This document shows positions 48,101-59,384 of a DNA stretch of 64,000 nt, piece by piece (the first letter of the stretch is position 1; each line of letters opens with the position of its first letter). This DNA comes from Crocodylus rhombifer (lineage: Eukaryota > Chordata > Crocodylia > Crocodylidae): positions 1 to 64,000 of the forward strand of contig JAVSML010018993.1 in the NCBI GenBank assembly GCA_038503035.1. The letters are read 5' to 3'. The position numbers were made by a program, and so were the translations under genes. The notes beneath the pieces were generated by a model. It ran no database searches and was not told where the DNA came from. It saw only the letters and a list, made by a program, of their open reading frames with translations.

Positions 48101-48150
48101 CCCCAGAGCCTCGAATTCCTTCATAATGTGGTCACTTAAGACTCAACTCC
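45142..48150 (-). mobile_element. CR1 LINE, long copy with an RT deletion (copy C)
   Basis: On the minus strand the order is: a 5' segment with partial upstream sequence (about 48150-47806), endonuclease N-terminus with CLYTNACSMGNK and TETWWD (47805-47494), endonuclease with VYYRPPSQ and NYPDICWEE (47487-47032), a linker (47086-46652), RT fingers with GNYRAVSLTS (46528-45974), and the C-terminal region with CVQFCAPHFW (45929-45564). A 3' UTR ends at about 45142. The RT palm is missing: FLDFSKAF runs directly into ADDTKFGV. Multiple frame changes make it inactive. Its 3' UTR groups with copy B and not with copy A. The right boundary is approximate. Confidence 0.93.
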
Positions 48151-48509
48151 ATAAGCGATTGTACCAGTTTCACTTAAACCTTGTTTAGGCTGATACAAAT
48201 GGTTTAATGTCATTTAATGCACAGATTCTAGAGGCAGAAGGGGAAATAATGACAGAAGCAGATTACAGAGGCAGAAGGACCAGTTCTAACTATACTGACT
48301 GAAGGGGCAGAAAAGACCAACTCTCAAATCTGCTGCACAGTACAGGCCAGGACACACAACCTCCCCCTCTTCCGTATGAGAGCGCCAATCTTATACGAAG
48401 ATGTCCAGCCTTGATGTAAAGTTTTAAAGAGGGGGTATTTCAGTTTAGCCTTAGATACCTAACTCTCCAACTTTAGATGGCTGAGGTTCTTTGTGGATCT
48501 GGGCTGTAG

Positions 48510-48650
48510 CATCTTGAGACTTCAGTTTCCCATCTATAAAATGGGGATAATAGTCCTCTGCTACTGTACAGAGCTGTTGGGAGGGTAAATCTATAGACTG
48601 CTCAGATAGCACAGTAGTGGGCATGCTATGTGTCTAATTAGATAGGACCC
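48510..48650 (+). repeat. MIR SINE remnant (sense)
   Basis: The plus strand shows 'cagtttcccatctataaaat' then 'ggggataatagtcc', 'agagctgttgggagggtaaa' and 'agcacagtagtgggc'. This is the classic sense MIR core and 3' part in correct order. It is the best preserved MIR in the window. Confidence 0.7.
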
Positions 48651-49227
48651 TAGCACATAACACCTGACCAAAGCTTCAGTCACAGAATCGGCATGTGTGT
48701 ACTGTGGAGTCCAAAGTGGGTTCCCTGTACGAAACCCGTATTCTGGACAGTCCGGGGAGGAGGACGACCCGATTATACAACAACAGAACAAGACAGGGAA
48801 CAAACAAACCTTTGAGGAATCTCGAGCAAACCAAGGATCCCACCTGAAGAGCTCTAGTAAAGCCAAGTCCAAGAATTCAGTTTGGGTTCCCGCATTTCTA
48901 GGCAAGGTATAAACAGTAAAGATCTTCCCAGAGCTTCAGCTTGGCACGTGGCTTGTGCTCGTATAGAAATCTTCCACCACGAGAGAGTAACCGGTGATGG
49001 ACGCCACTGTGTCCTAGACCTCTCGAAAGAGAAACTATATCAAGCCATGCAGGGACTGGAAGACTTGACAGCTTGAGCTGTCTGGGGAAGATCATTGGAT
49101 AGTGAGAATCAAAATATTGGTTATGAATTTGCAAGTGGAGAGAGAGACTTGTTTTCAACACAGGGCCCAATGATCCAGGTCACTGAGGGTTTTAAGTCAA
49201 AAAATCTCCTGTTTGTTTAATATTTTC

Positions 49228-49312
49228 AGACGTCGAGTGCTTTACATATTAAATGAGCTCTCTGGCTCAGCATTGTTTCCCAGAGGAAGAAACCTGAGCA
49301 ACTATGCATTCA
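49228..49312 (-). repeat. MIR-like SINE remnant
   Basis: 'gagtgctttacatattaaat' followed by 'gaggaagaaacctgag' matches the reverse complement of the MIR 3' half with a gap. Confidence 0.45.
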
Positions 49313-52300
49313 AGGCACAACTCATCAGAAAACTGTCAGGATATTGTCCAGAGTTGTAAATAGGTTTTTAATTTATTTGGACGTCTCCTGGATAGGTTTG
49401 CACCAATTAATGACCAGGCAGGGAAACACACACTGGAGCGAAACCCAACTGCTAGCGTTTTATGTGAATGTCATGCTCATAAATTATACTCGTTTGGCAG
49501 AGCTGGACACTGAAGTTGTGCAAGCTGGAGCAGCGTGAGTAATGGCTTGCTGCCTTCGAGTTAAAGCTGGAGGGAAACACAAGCTGAGTTTGGTCTCTGT
49601 GCTTCTTCCTCTCCATCCCCAGCTGGGCTGTTAGCAGAACTGGACTGAGCCCATTACTTGCTGACATACTTGCCACCAAACAGCCATCAGGCTGCAACGA
49701 TTAGTAGTGACAATGAACATGCCTGGGATTTCAACTGATGTTTCAGAGGCCTCACTTGCCCCTCCAAAATCTCCTTGAGTCATGTAGTTCCCTGAAAATG
49801 TATACATCATGCTGGGGAGAAAAAAATAAAGATAGATATTTACCTTCTTGTCACTGAGGAAACCAATATTTCCCTGAATGCATCTTGCACTGGTTCAAAT
49901 TACATATCTCGACGTGAGTAAGGAAGGGGAGGAGGAGCTAATGTTTTCTTAATGTAGAGAGAGATTGCAATCCAAACCTTGAGGCTTCCCTGGATCAGAG
50001 TCATATTAGTCCTAAATAGACACACTCAGCAATTAACAGCATCCCTGAAGTGCTACCAAATATGTCACCATTTTCTCAAAGACTGTTTATTATGCTTGTA
50101 CAAGATTGCATCATAATCTGTTTTTCCTCACATGGATTTGACTCAGCTTTCCAGTATCTCAGTAAAATATTTCTTTAGTGACCATCAAGCCAGAATTTTC
50201 CAATTCATATCCTCCCCAGACGCACTCTGTAACCTGGAGGTATCATTAAGCAAACAAAGTGCTTTTGTGCCAGACACTTTTTCCATAAGTAACTAAGCAA
50301 TCTGCACAGGTCGCTGTTTCCTAGAAAGGTCTAAAGTGTGCACATTTTCAAATGGATTTGAGTCTTGAAGTGGAAATTAAGACCACACTATGCCTGCCTT
50401 ATTCCACATGGCTGAAGTCTGGGACAGGGATGAATAAGTCACAATGAAAGCACTTAATTAGCAGCTTGCTTAGTTTATGGAGAATTTAAGCTCTTTTCAA
50501 AGAATATTTAGCCCTTAAATTGCCTTCCAATATAACCAGATGCAATCTAGCCTTAAATCTGTAGGCAGACAACAGCACTGAAACACAAGAACCATCCTCC
50601 CAGAGCTAACTTGAAGTTAACTCTAAAGCTGAGCAACGACACATGGCATACTTAACTATTTCACTACTAATCACCTTTAGCATTAGCTTCCAGTTAATAT
50701 GGACAGAGCTGCAGCCACGGACAGGTCTGGAGTACCCTGACTTTCTGAAGTGAGGCACTCCTGAAGGAATAGAGTGTATGTAATTTAAACTAATGCACTT
50801 CTCAAGCTGTGCATGAGTTTTGGGTTAAAAGGGTAGAGATAAAAGGGGTTTACCGTAGTTAAGTGCTGTGCAGTCCCTTGTTTTCCTACTGGATACAATC
50901 AGAAAGGTTCACCAGCACAGCACTACCGGTGCTACCACCACGTGCAGCAGAGATCCTCCCGCAGTGCAAGGACCGGAGGCCTGTGTCTTTGGGCAGAGAG
51001 ATCCGAGTTGTAGAGCCGCAGAGCTCCGTAGCTGTTTGTGGAGCAGCAGCCTTACACGACCGGCCTGTTAGCGAAATAATAAGCAGCTCTTTTGATTTGT
51101 ACAGAAGCCACATTTTATACTTCAGACCATTCACTCTACGTGTCTGCCCCCTTCCTCCCACCAGCAACCATTCCTCTCCTGTTCTCTTATTGACGGACCA
51201 GGGCAGTCTCTACAGGTCTGCCCCGGTTGACCTTGAAGTGGTCCATACTTAGGTGAGAAAGCAAACACCAGCATTTTTGTTTTTGCCTGACTGCTTTCCC
51301 TTCACTTCTTTGACCCATTGTGAAATGCTGGGGTTCCTCCATCCAAATGGGTAGAACAGCCGAAAGGGAGAAGGAAAAGGACATTGATTGGGAAATGCAA
51401 GTGGGCTGGACCTTGCCCAGGCTGACAGCGACTATAAAGCTGCATCAGGTGCATGGGTTCTTGTCCTAATGGAGTGGAGTTGAGAGTTGTTCTGTGGTGG
51501 GCAAAGGTTTGTTCCTGGTTTTGTCAGTGGCTTCTCTTAATCATGCTAGGCTTGTTCTGGTATTTGTGCTTGTTTTGCAATGTTTTGTAGGCAGTTGCAC
51601 AGTCAGGGCAAGGGTTTGATTTGGGCTCTTTGTGGTAGTATGATGGTTTGGTTGTTGAGGGTCTCTGCTGTGTTAGTGGTTGTGTGAACTTTTCACTTGG
51701 AGACTGGGGCAGAAGTGTGAAGGGGAAGTTACTTAGCTACTTGTATGTGACTTTGTTAAATGTATATCTTGTTTCCTATTTAGGTTTTTTCATGTGATGC
51801 TTGAGGTTTTAATGTTACTTTACACGGAGCAGCTGAGTTTACCTGCTTGGGTGGCTTTCTTGGCTGCTCTTTCTTTCTCGGTTAACTCAAGATACTTTTA
51901 ATGGCAATTCTGTTTTCTGGGGTGCTGCTAAGCTGGTCAGTCATGGTAACGGCTGGACCTATATGCTAGACAGTGGTGCTGTTTGCACTAGGGGAGAGGC
52001 TTGTCCACTGCTTGTGAAGAGGTTGTGCCTGATAGTCCACTTGCTGTAGCTGATCTGGAAGGAACAAGCTCACAGCTAGAGGCCAGTGATGGGGAAGTGC
52101 TCAGCTCTTCCTCTGCACTGACTTCAGCTGAAGAGGGGGAAGCAGACAGGACTAGCTTGATAATGAACTATGCCAGGCAGCAACCTTGCTAAGGAGCATT
52201 ATTGTCCCCTTTTTAAACAGTAGATGTTGCTAATAGTGGGTTTAAACAGGCTCTCTGAGAGAGCTCTTGGTGGAATAGTTTCACCACTACATGTTGTGTG

Positions 52301-55300
52301 CTGTACTCCACCAATGCAAAGCAATTCGTGACTGCTCCTTGATCCCACCCTGGATCCATACTGCTTGGGAGTGGGGCTTTGAAACATTTGTGTCTCTCTC
52401 TGTCTGTCTCTCCATCTCTTCCAAAATGTAAATGATGTGCAAAAAGGAAACTACTCTGCACCCTTTCAGCAGTAACACCCAAAGGAGGTGGTAACTGGTG
52501 AAAGTTTACTCCTAGGTGCCTGGGTAAAGGGATTTTAAATACTGCTTCAGAACATAGTGAGGAATACAGCCTTTCTCTGTGTTCAAAACAAAGCAAGGCA
52601 AAGCCATGTGAGGTCTTGGAAGTGACTGGACCTGAGCAATTTGGTGCCAGCTTGCAGAGATGGTGACAAACCACTTCTCCATGGCTGAATGAGCTTGCAG
52701 GTGTGTTTAAAGAGATGTCTTAACTGGAATCTTCCCTGGTGTTTTTGCCTCGCAAATGGAAAGGGGTAATAAGGAATTCTCTTTAACGAAGCCTTTTCCA
52801 AATTGTTTGACAGCCTGTCTCTCAAAAGCACGCTGGCTGGGTCTTCTTGTATGAGGCTCCTGTGAGCAATGCAGAAAGGACCTAGACCATTCAGTAAAAC
52901 TGTATAGTCTAAGCAAACTGAATGCAGTTTTGGAAGCCAGGAATCCTGGACTTCTATTGCTTTTCCTTGGGTGAATCTCAGCCTCGCTGAAACATGGGGC
53001 ACAGCATTTACCTGCCTGCAAGAAACTGTGAAGATTGATTTAATGAATGTTGCTTGGAAGAGGTAAATGTATATAGGTATAACTTTCTACAAATGTTAAG
53101 GGCTTAAAATAGATAGATGGAAATATTCATAGCTCATTCAAACTGTGGCATTTCTGCTCTGCAGAGATCACGGGGTCAGACTAGAGCAGTGGTTAAGAGG
53201 ATTAGACCGTTTTGATCATACAGGCAGCTGAGCTTGCTGAAATAACACAAGGGAACTTGGGAACACTTTAAGGTGGGAAATGGCAATGGGAATAGGAAGG
53301 TATTCTCTTGCGACCTAGTGTTTCATTTTAGTAGGTGCATTGTAGGCCTAGAGAGCTTGTTTCCCCCCAGAGGTATGGGAACCCATTGACCTGACATGAA
53401 GCTGTGAGTGCTTTGTACTTTTGAAAATCAGACCTTGAGCTTCCTTCCCTTCTGAGGTGCAATGCATCAGCTGTACCCAGACACGAGACTCTGAATGCAT
53501 GAGATTGAGACTGTAGAGTCAATGGGAGTTGGTTGTGTGCAATGGGGCAGAAGCCTTCATTAACAAAGCCCATGGGGGGGGGGGATGCTAAAGGGACATT
53601 GCCAGGTTAAAATGCCGATTTATTTTATTTTTATGTTGTGTGTTTTTTTTTGTTTTTTGTTTTTTTGTTTTTTTTAACTAACAGGTTTGACTTCAGTGAG
53701 AGAACTGGAAAACTTGTGTTGCTATTTATGAGGTTGGTCTGAATAAAAAAAAAATCAGACTTAAGTACACATTTTGTTTGTAGCAGAGTTCCGGTTTCTA
53801 GCTGCACTAGTACTATGTTTATAGCCAAACAAAACCACCTGGCAGTCAGAAGTGCAAACCAGTATAGGCACTACGGCTGTACAGCCAATGCTTTAACAAG
53901 AGGCTCTCATGTTTTCCCTCGGCCTGCGTCTGATCTCTCCCTGAATGTAGATGGGGATGAGGTGAAGGTGTATGGGATCCATTCATCTATCTTTTTTTTC
54001 CCATTGAAACAAATTCAGTCTTCCCTCTGAGGGGGAGGACATCCTACTGGGCCAATAGGATGTTTGCTGTAAATCCCTGCTGCAGTAGACTGCTCGCACT
54101 CTGCACAGCCTGGACAATTCGAATTAAGGAAGTCTCTTTGCAAGGAAGTTGAAGTCTCCTTGCAGAAATTGTTCCAGAGACAATCTGGTCCATTTTGAAA
54201 GTAAATAATCTGCTTTGAGCCTTGGGGAGATCCACTCTGGCAGGACTGACTTAGCAGTGTGTAGGGACCAGAGATTTGGGAATTGCTGCAAATCTCTCTC
54301 CAAACCTCTCTCCAGTTTGCCTAACTTTAGCAAGGAGTTCTTGGGAGTCCTAAGAGATGCTTTCAGCCCATCTCAGACAGGAACAGAGTAACTGCCAGAG
54401 GCAGTGAATCTGTAACAACGTTGTATTCACGCAGCTGAGAGCAGCCCCAGAAGCTGTTCAACATACTCTCTAAATGCATAGCATCAGTTGGCCAAGAATA
54501 CCAGATAAATAGGAAAGATTAAATGCTGGAGGCTGGAAGTGGGAAAGGAAAAGGGGAAGGAATGACTCAAAAGTCTGGGATGCCTGTTCACATGCAGTCT
54601 GGGCTTGTAGCAACTCAGAGCTGGAACCCTAGACGAAACAAGTTTGGGGCTGAATTACTTTTTACTGCTGCCTGTGCTGTGCTCACTTCAAGGACTGTGG
54701 TGTCCAGATATGTCGATTTTTATTTATTATAGTCTTTAACATAGCTTACTGCATCCCTGAAGATACCCTGTACTCTAGGCATGTATGCCTCGTTCCCGTT
54801 CCATTCCTCATTGATGTTTGCAGTGTCCGTGCTTGTGGGATTGTCAGTATCTGGATTAATATCAGAAAATATCCTCCCCCCAACGCTGCCTTCTGGTCTG
54901 ACTGGTACTTAAGGGGATGGCCTGGGAGAGTCCACCTCCTGTGTTGGCATGTTCCCTGTTGCACAGAATTTCTTGCCGTTTCCCCCTCCTAGCACATTTG
55001 TCTTGGAAATGTTCTCACTGCTGTAGGGAATTGAAAGAGCAAATCATGCAAGAGAGACCTATGAAATAATGTTTGGAGGTGACTATTTTTCTTTCCTGAG
55101 TCTTGGGATATGCCTACACTAGCCCTTGCTTATGTTGGACCAGTGTTCACTGAGGCTGTAAGAATAATTGATGGTCCAGTCCAGCCTAAACTTTACACAG
55201 TAGCCTTCAAGGATGTGGGGAAACCAAGAGGGTGTGAAGACTCACCACTGCAGAGCCCCATCACCCGTGGCTAGACTCATCGCCGTGCAGGGCCCCATGA

Positions 55301-55993
55301 ACCGTGGTTGTACTCGACAGGGGAATACTCCCATCTCCATCTTGTGCAGGACGCTGGAAATAAGGAAAAGCCTGGCTGTGGCTGGCTGCAGGCTCCTTGC
55401 TCCTCCCATTTTGTGTTGGCGGTTGTGCGGCAAGGAGAGGCTGCAGATAGCTCTATTAAAGGAGCAAGACTTCAGGTGGGTGTGAATGGCTGCTCTTCCA
55501 TCCCTAATCTCCTGTCTCCAAAGCCTGGAAGGACATCCCCCCCCACCCCCCATCTCTGTTTTACTTGTTTTGTTGAGGAGACTCAACTGAGACAAATATC
55601 CTCAATTCTTCTCTGAAGTATAGCTGAGGTGATAAAGAAATGTAGAGGAAACCTGACCCTGTGCTCGAAGCCTAAAGGAAATACGATCTTCTAGCAGAGG
55701 CAGAAATGGAGACAACTCTTTTTTTCCTAAAGCGAAACTTTCCAAGAGGAAACCAGTCTCCTCCTTGCTTGCTCTGAGGGCCTTATGGCTGAGGGCAAGC
55801 AAAACTCGAGGGCGTCTGAACCCCGAGCTTCCAGGCTGGGCCCTGCAAGTAGGCTGCCCGCCAAGGATTTGGAAACATCTGAAGCCCCAGGTGCGGGTGG
55901 AGGATGTCTTACTTATGGGTCTGGACTCTTGAATTTGGAAGTAGTTTTGGCTAATTTAGGCACAGATACCACTTTGAAAACAAATTAACACAA

Positions 55994-56035
55994 CCCCCCC
56001 CCCCCCCCCCAAAAAAAAAAAAAAACAAAAAACTT
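55994..56035. repeat. C-run followed by A-run
   Basis: About eighteen C residues are followed directly by about fifteen A residues and a short CAAAAAAC end. It is a low-complexity tract with no other visible content, prone to length error. Confidence 0.9.
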
Positions 56036-56298
56036 GTAATTCTGCCAAGAGCAAAGCCTTCTCATTTAGATGAAGGGAAAGGCCAAAGAAAAATGAACAG
56101 GAGCAGTCTCCGGGGGACACTGGCAAGCACTGAGATGAGCTGAGAGAAGACAGAAAAATAAAGCCAAAAAAGCCAAAAGGGAAGGGCAGCGCCACTTGTG
56201 GAGCTGCCTACCCCATCCCATGGCATGGGTCCTCTTCCGCGTGTCCGGTGGCGAGCGGCCCAGAGGTGGAACCCCGGGGCTGGAAGGGTCCGCGGCAG

Positions 56299-56457
56299 TT
56301 GGAGCGAGCTCTCAAAGGACGGCGGGCAGCAGAGTTGCTCTCGGGGCTGTGGAGATTGGGGACTGCTGGCCAGGGCCCTTGGAGCGAGCTCCCAAAGGAC
56401 GGCGGGCAGCAGAGATGCTCTTGGGGCTGTGGAGATGGGACTGCTAGCCAGGGCCCT
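56299..56457 (+). repeat. 80-bp tandem duplication in a GC-rich patch
   Basis: A unit beginning 'ttggagcgagct' at 56299 is repeated from 56379 with a period of 80 bases. The two copies differ by a few substitutions and a small deletion near the end of the second. The patch is clearly more GC- and CpG-rich than its surroundings. Overlapping open frames through it are by-products of the repeat. Confidence 0.85.
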
Positions 56458-56849
56458 CAAATGAGGAAACCAGGCTATGAATGGTCAGGAAAGTGGGGTG
56501 AAGCTAACAGAAAACAGCAGAGGAAAACCAGTGAGGTCTTCCTAGGACGCGCCTGTGCCATCCTGAATATTCTCTGTTGCCATGAAGGGCTTGCTTAAAC
56601 ACAGCTACTTGCTTCACAGAGTGAGCTTGTTTCTGCCAGTAATTGGTTGTAGTGGTAAACCGGAGGCGGAGAGTACTTGGTACGTCTTGGGTTTGTGGAA
56701 GCGCGGCTGTAATGAGATTCAGTGCTTTCTCTCTGGAGATGCACCCACGCCTTGTACAATGGTGCCTGGGGCCAGGCTATCTAGGGAATAGAGACCTTGG
56801 GGGTTACCGTTACCTGGTAGTGATAAGACTTGGCAATTTTATTTGTAGG

Positions 56850-56955
56850 CACGGCTTTCTAACTGGTAAGACTGGAGACAAAGATGGAGAAGTGAAATGA
56901 CTTGCCCAAACCGGCATAGTGAGTTGCTTGGTGCTCTACCAATGTCTCCTGGTTT
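56850..56955 (-). repeat. MIR-like SINE remnant
   Basis: The plus strand reads 'gatggagaagtgaaatgact' then 'tgcccaaaccggcatagtg', fitting the reverse complement of the MIR core. Confidence 0.5.
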
Positions 56956-58186
56956 GTGGTCCAACCATGTATTTTTTAAGCTCTCTGTACATTGGTGTCT
57001 TGCTGAACTTCTCACTGGCAGCAGTAATGGTTGAACTGATGTAAACGAACTGGAGGCATTTTAGCTTCTGCCACCTCCATCTCCTTTTGAAATTGGCCCG
57101 ATGGTGGATTAAAAAGTTACGCTAAGTCAGTGCTTCCAATATTTGCTAGAACTACGCTGGTGGTAGTGCAATGGTAAGGACCTGTTGGGGAAATGCTAGT
57201 GTAAAGCACTAACGAAATGCACTCCAGGGAGTCGGTTGTAATCCAGCATGAAATTCTCCACATTCCTTGCAGTGAAGAGCTGCTACCTGAGAGCGGGAGA
57301 ATGGAAGTAGAGGGTAGATGGCAATTCTTACTTGCTCTTTGAGAACAGGGCTTTGTTCTTGTGTTGGATAACCTTAGTCCTGTTTGGCAGGTATCGTATT
57401 CCTCGCATGAAAGGAATCCTGGCGTTGCTGGCTAGCCAACATCTCTTTCCTAAAGGAATTCTTTCTTCCTTTGACATGGCTTTAGATGGATTTGCAGATA
57501 TTTGTAGATGGAGAGGATGAAGGAGAGACCACTCAAAGTTTAGTCTTTGAGGGAGGTATCAGAGATGAGAGAAATTATTTGGTATCTTTCTAAAGATCTG
57601 AAGATTTTATCTGTTGGATTTTTAAATAGACACACGCAGAATGGGCAAGGGTTTGTTTCTGCTTCGCAGTCGCCTTGTCGTTGTGGACTATCCTTAACCT
57701 TGAGCAAGACAACGATGCCCAAAATCATTCATCTCTTGGAAATGTATCTGATCGTGATCATATATGTGAGAGCTTCTCATGCTCTTGTAATTTCTTGTTG
57801 ATAGTCATCAATTCTGAATGAAAACTGATTTAAAATGGCTTTTAAACAGAATGGTCTAGCCTAGGACTTGAATATCAGGGGCTGCAAATGCATGATTTGC
57901 TCTTGAGGATAAATCATTGTGTTCTTCAAAAGCTGCTTAACCTGGCAGAATAAGAGTAGCATAGTCTTGAACTCCTCTCCCCACAGCTAGATTGCTATGG
58001 TAGCTGGCAGATGTGTTGTAGCTGGCTTAAAGTACCCTTGGGTAAAGACACTGCCGTACAGAGGTTTTTAAAGCCACCTAGAGACCAGCATCTTGACTAA
58101 TTGGAAAGACCTCAGTAGTGCATAGCACAAGAGCAAATCCAATAGCTATCAGGCAAGTCAGCCTAGCAGCAAGGGAACACTTTTCC

Positions 58187-58296
58187 AGTGGTACAAGGAT
58201 TATAATTGCTTCGTATTATATCTATAGATATATAAAGAGCTCTCTCTCTCGAGATCTATAGATATAATTTCTTCCTATTATAATCCTTGTACCACT
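58187..58296. repeat. 110-bp near-perfect hairpin (foldback element)
   Basis: A 20-base arm at 58187-58206 (AGTGGTACAAGGATTATAAT) is exactly reverse-complementary to 58277-58296. Inside it a second pair of 15-base arms (ATTATATCTATAGAT and its complement) is also exact, leaving a short CT-rich loop. The whole could fold into one long hairpin. I see no clear target-site duplication at the edges, and no known family comes to mind. It may be a small foldback or MITE. Confidence 0.85.
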
Positions 58297-58299
58297 CTT

Positions 58300-58332
58300 G
58301 CATATGTATATGTGTATATATATGTGCGCATT
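58300..58332. repeat. AT/GT-rich microsatellite
   Basis: An imperfect alternating tatg/tata tract adjoins the hairpin and is consistent with a simple-sequence repeat. Confidence 0.6.
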
Positions 58333-59057
58333 GGAGAAAAGCAAATCAAAATAAATGGAACTTGTAGCTTGCTCCAAAACTCCAGGTTCTCAAACTGCAT
58401 TTGGAGACCTCCCAGGTGATCCATTTTACTGACTCTGAAGATCACCAGTCTTCAAGCACTGGCACTAACACTGTCCAGATCTGAATTCAGCCATTAGAGT
58501 TTATGGAGGCTTTTTTTGACTAAACTCACTGGCTATCTCCTCTCCCTCTTGAGTCAGCATTTTTTTTGGGAAAAAGCTCAGTTGTGATCAAACCAGCAGG
58601 AATTGCTGAAATGGAAAAGGTAGCAGGAGCGCTAAATCGATTAAAAACAAGCTGAAGTGTGATCAAATGTAAAGTATATTGGGGAGATCAGCTACCATCA
58701 ATTTGAAGCCCTGCATGGAGGTAGGGGAAGCTAACCTCCTAGGCAAGAGGGATGCAGAGAACATGACTGATATACCAAGTGATAGAAATTGGCTGCAGTG
58801 AAGATGTAGGACTTCAAGGCTTTTGATGGGAAAACCTTGCTGAAGTGGGCTCACAACAGGACCACTGACACTCTTAAAGGCACTCACTGCGGGATTCTGG
58901 TAGACTTCATGTGGAAGGAGGGTTCACTTGTCTTCATAAACCCCCATGTGGACATTATCACTAAGGGTAAGTTAATTTTTATGGTTTTGTTGATTGCAGT
59001 CACTTACTTGCTTTTTTTAATCTACAGGTATATTTTGTATATATTAAGAGATGCATA

Positions 59058-59382
59058 CAGGCATACCTTGTTTTATTGCGCTTCGCAGATATTGCGTTTT
59101 TTACAAATTGAAGGTTTGTGGCAACCCTGCGTCGAGCAAGTCTATCGGGGCCATTTTTCCATCGGTTAGCATTTTTTAGCAATAAAGCATTTTTGAATTA
59201 AGGTATGTACATTGTTTTTTTAGACATAATGCTATTGCACACTTAATAGACTACAGTATAGTGTAAACATAACTTTTATATGCACTGGGAAACCAAAAAA
59301 TTTGTGTGACTCGCTTTATTGCGATATTCGCTTTATTGCGGTGGTCTGGAACCGAACCTGCAATATCTCCGAGGTACGCCTG
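59058..59382 (+). mobile_element. Tigger1-like (pogo) non-autonomous DNA transposon, 325 bp, with TA target site
   Basis: The element begins CAGGCATACCT and ends AGGTACGCCTG, imperfect terminal inverted repeats, and is flanked by TA at 59056-59057 and 59383-59384, as expected for Tc1/mariner/pogo insertions. Its first 100 bases and last 220 bases closely follow my memory of the primate Tigger1 ends, for example 'acaaattgaaggtttgtggc' and 'cgctttattgcggtggtct'. The whole transposase region is missing, so it is a deletion derivative that would need a transposase supplied elsewhere. Internal decay looks slight. Confidence 0.88.
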
Positions 59383-59384
59383 TA

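Larger units (their letters stand above)
48151..58186. other. Gene-poor intergenic stretch, second part
   Basis: Ten kilobases between CR1 copy C and the hairpin hold no gene I can recognise. Open frames at 48697-48912, 50863-51252 and 52001-52192 are isolated and unassigned. A G/T-biased tract runs from about 51.45 to 51.80 kb, a T-rich tract from 53620 to 53680, and a GC-rich patch with a tandem duplication lies at 56.2-56.46 kb. MIR-like remnants are scattered. Confidence 0.5.

Noticed and set aside
48697..49076. Two adjacent short plus-strand frames resembling a small protein
   Set aside because: They are in different frames with a stop between them and match nothing I know. They may be transposon debris.
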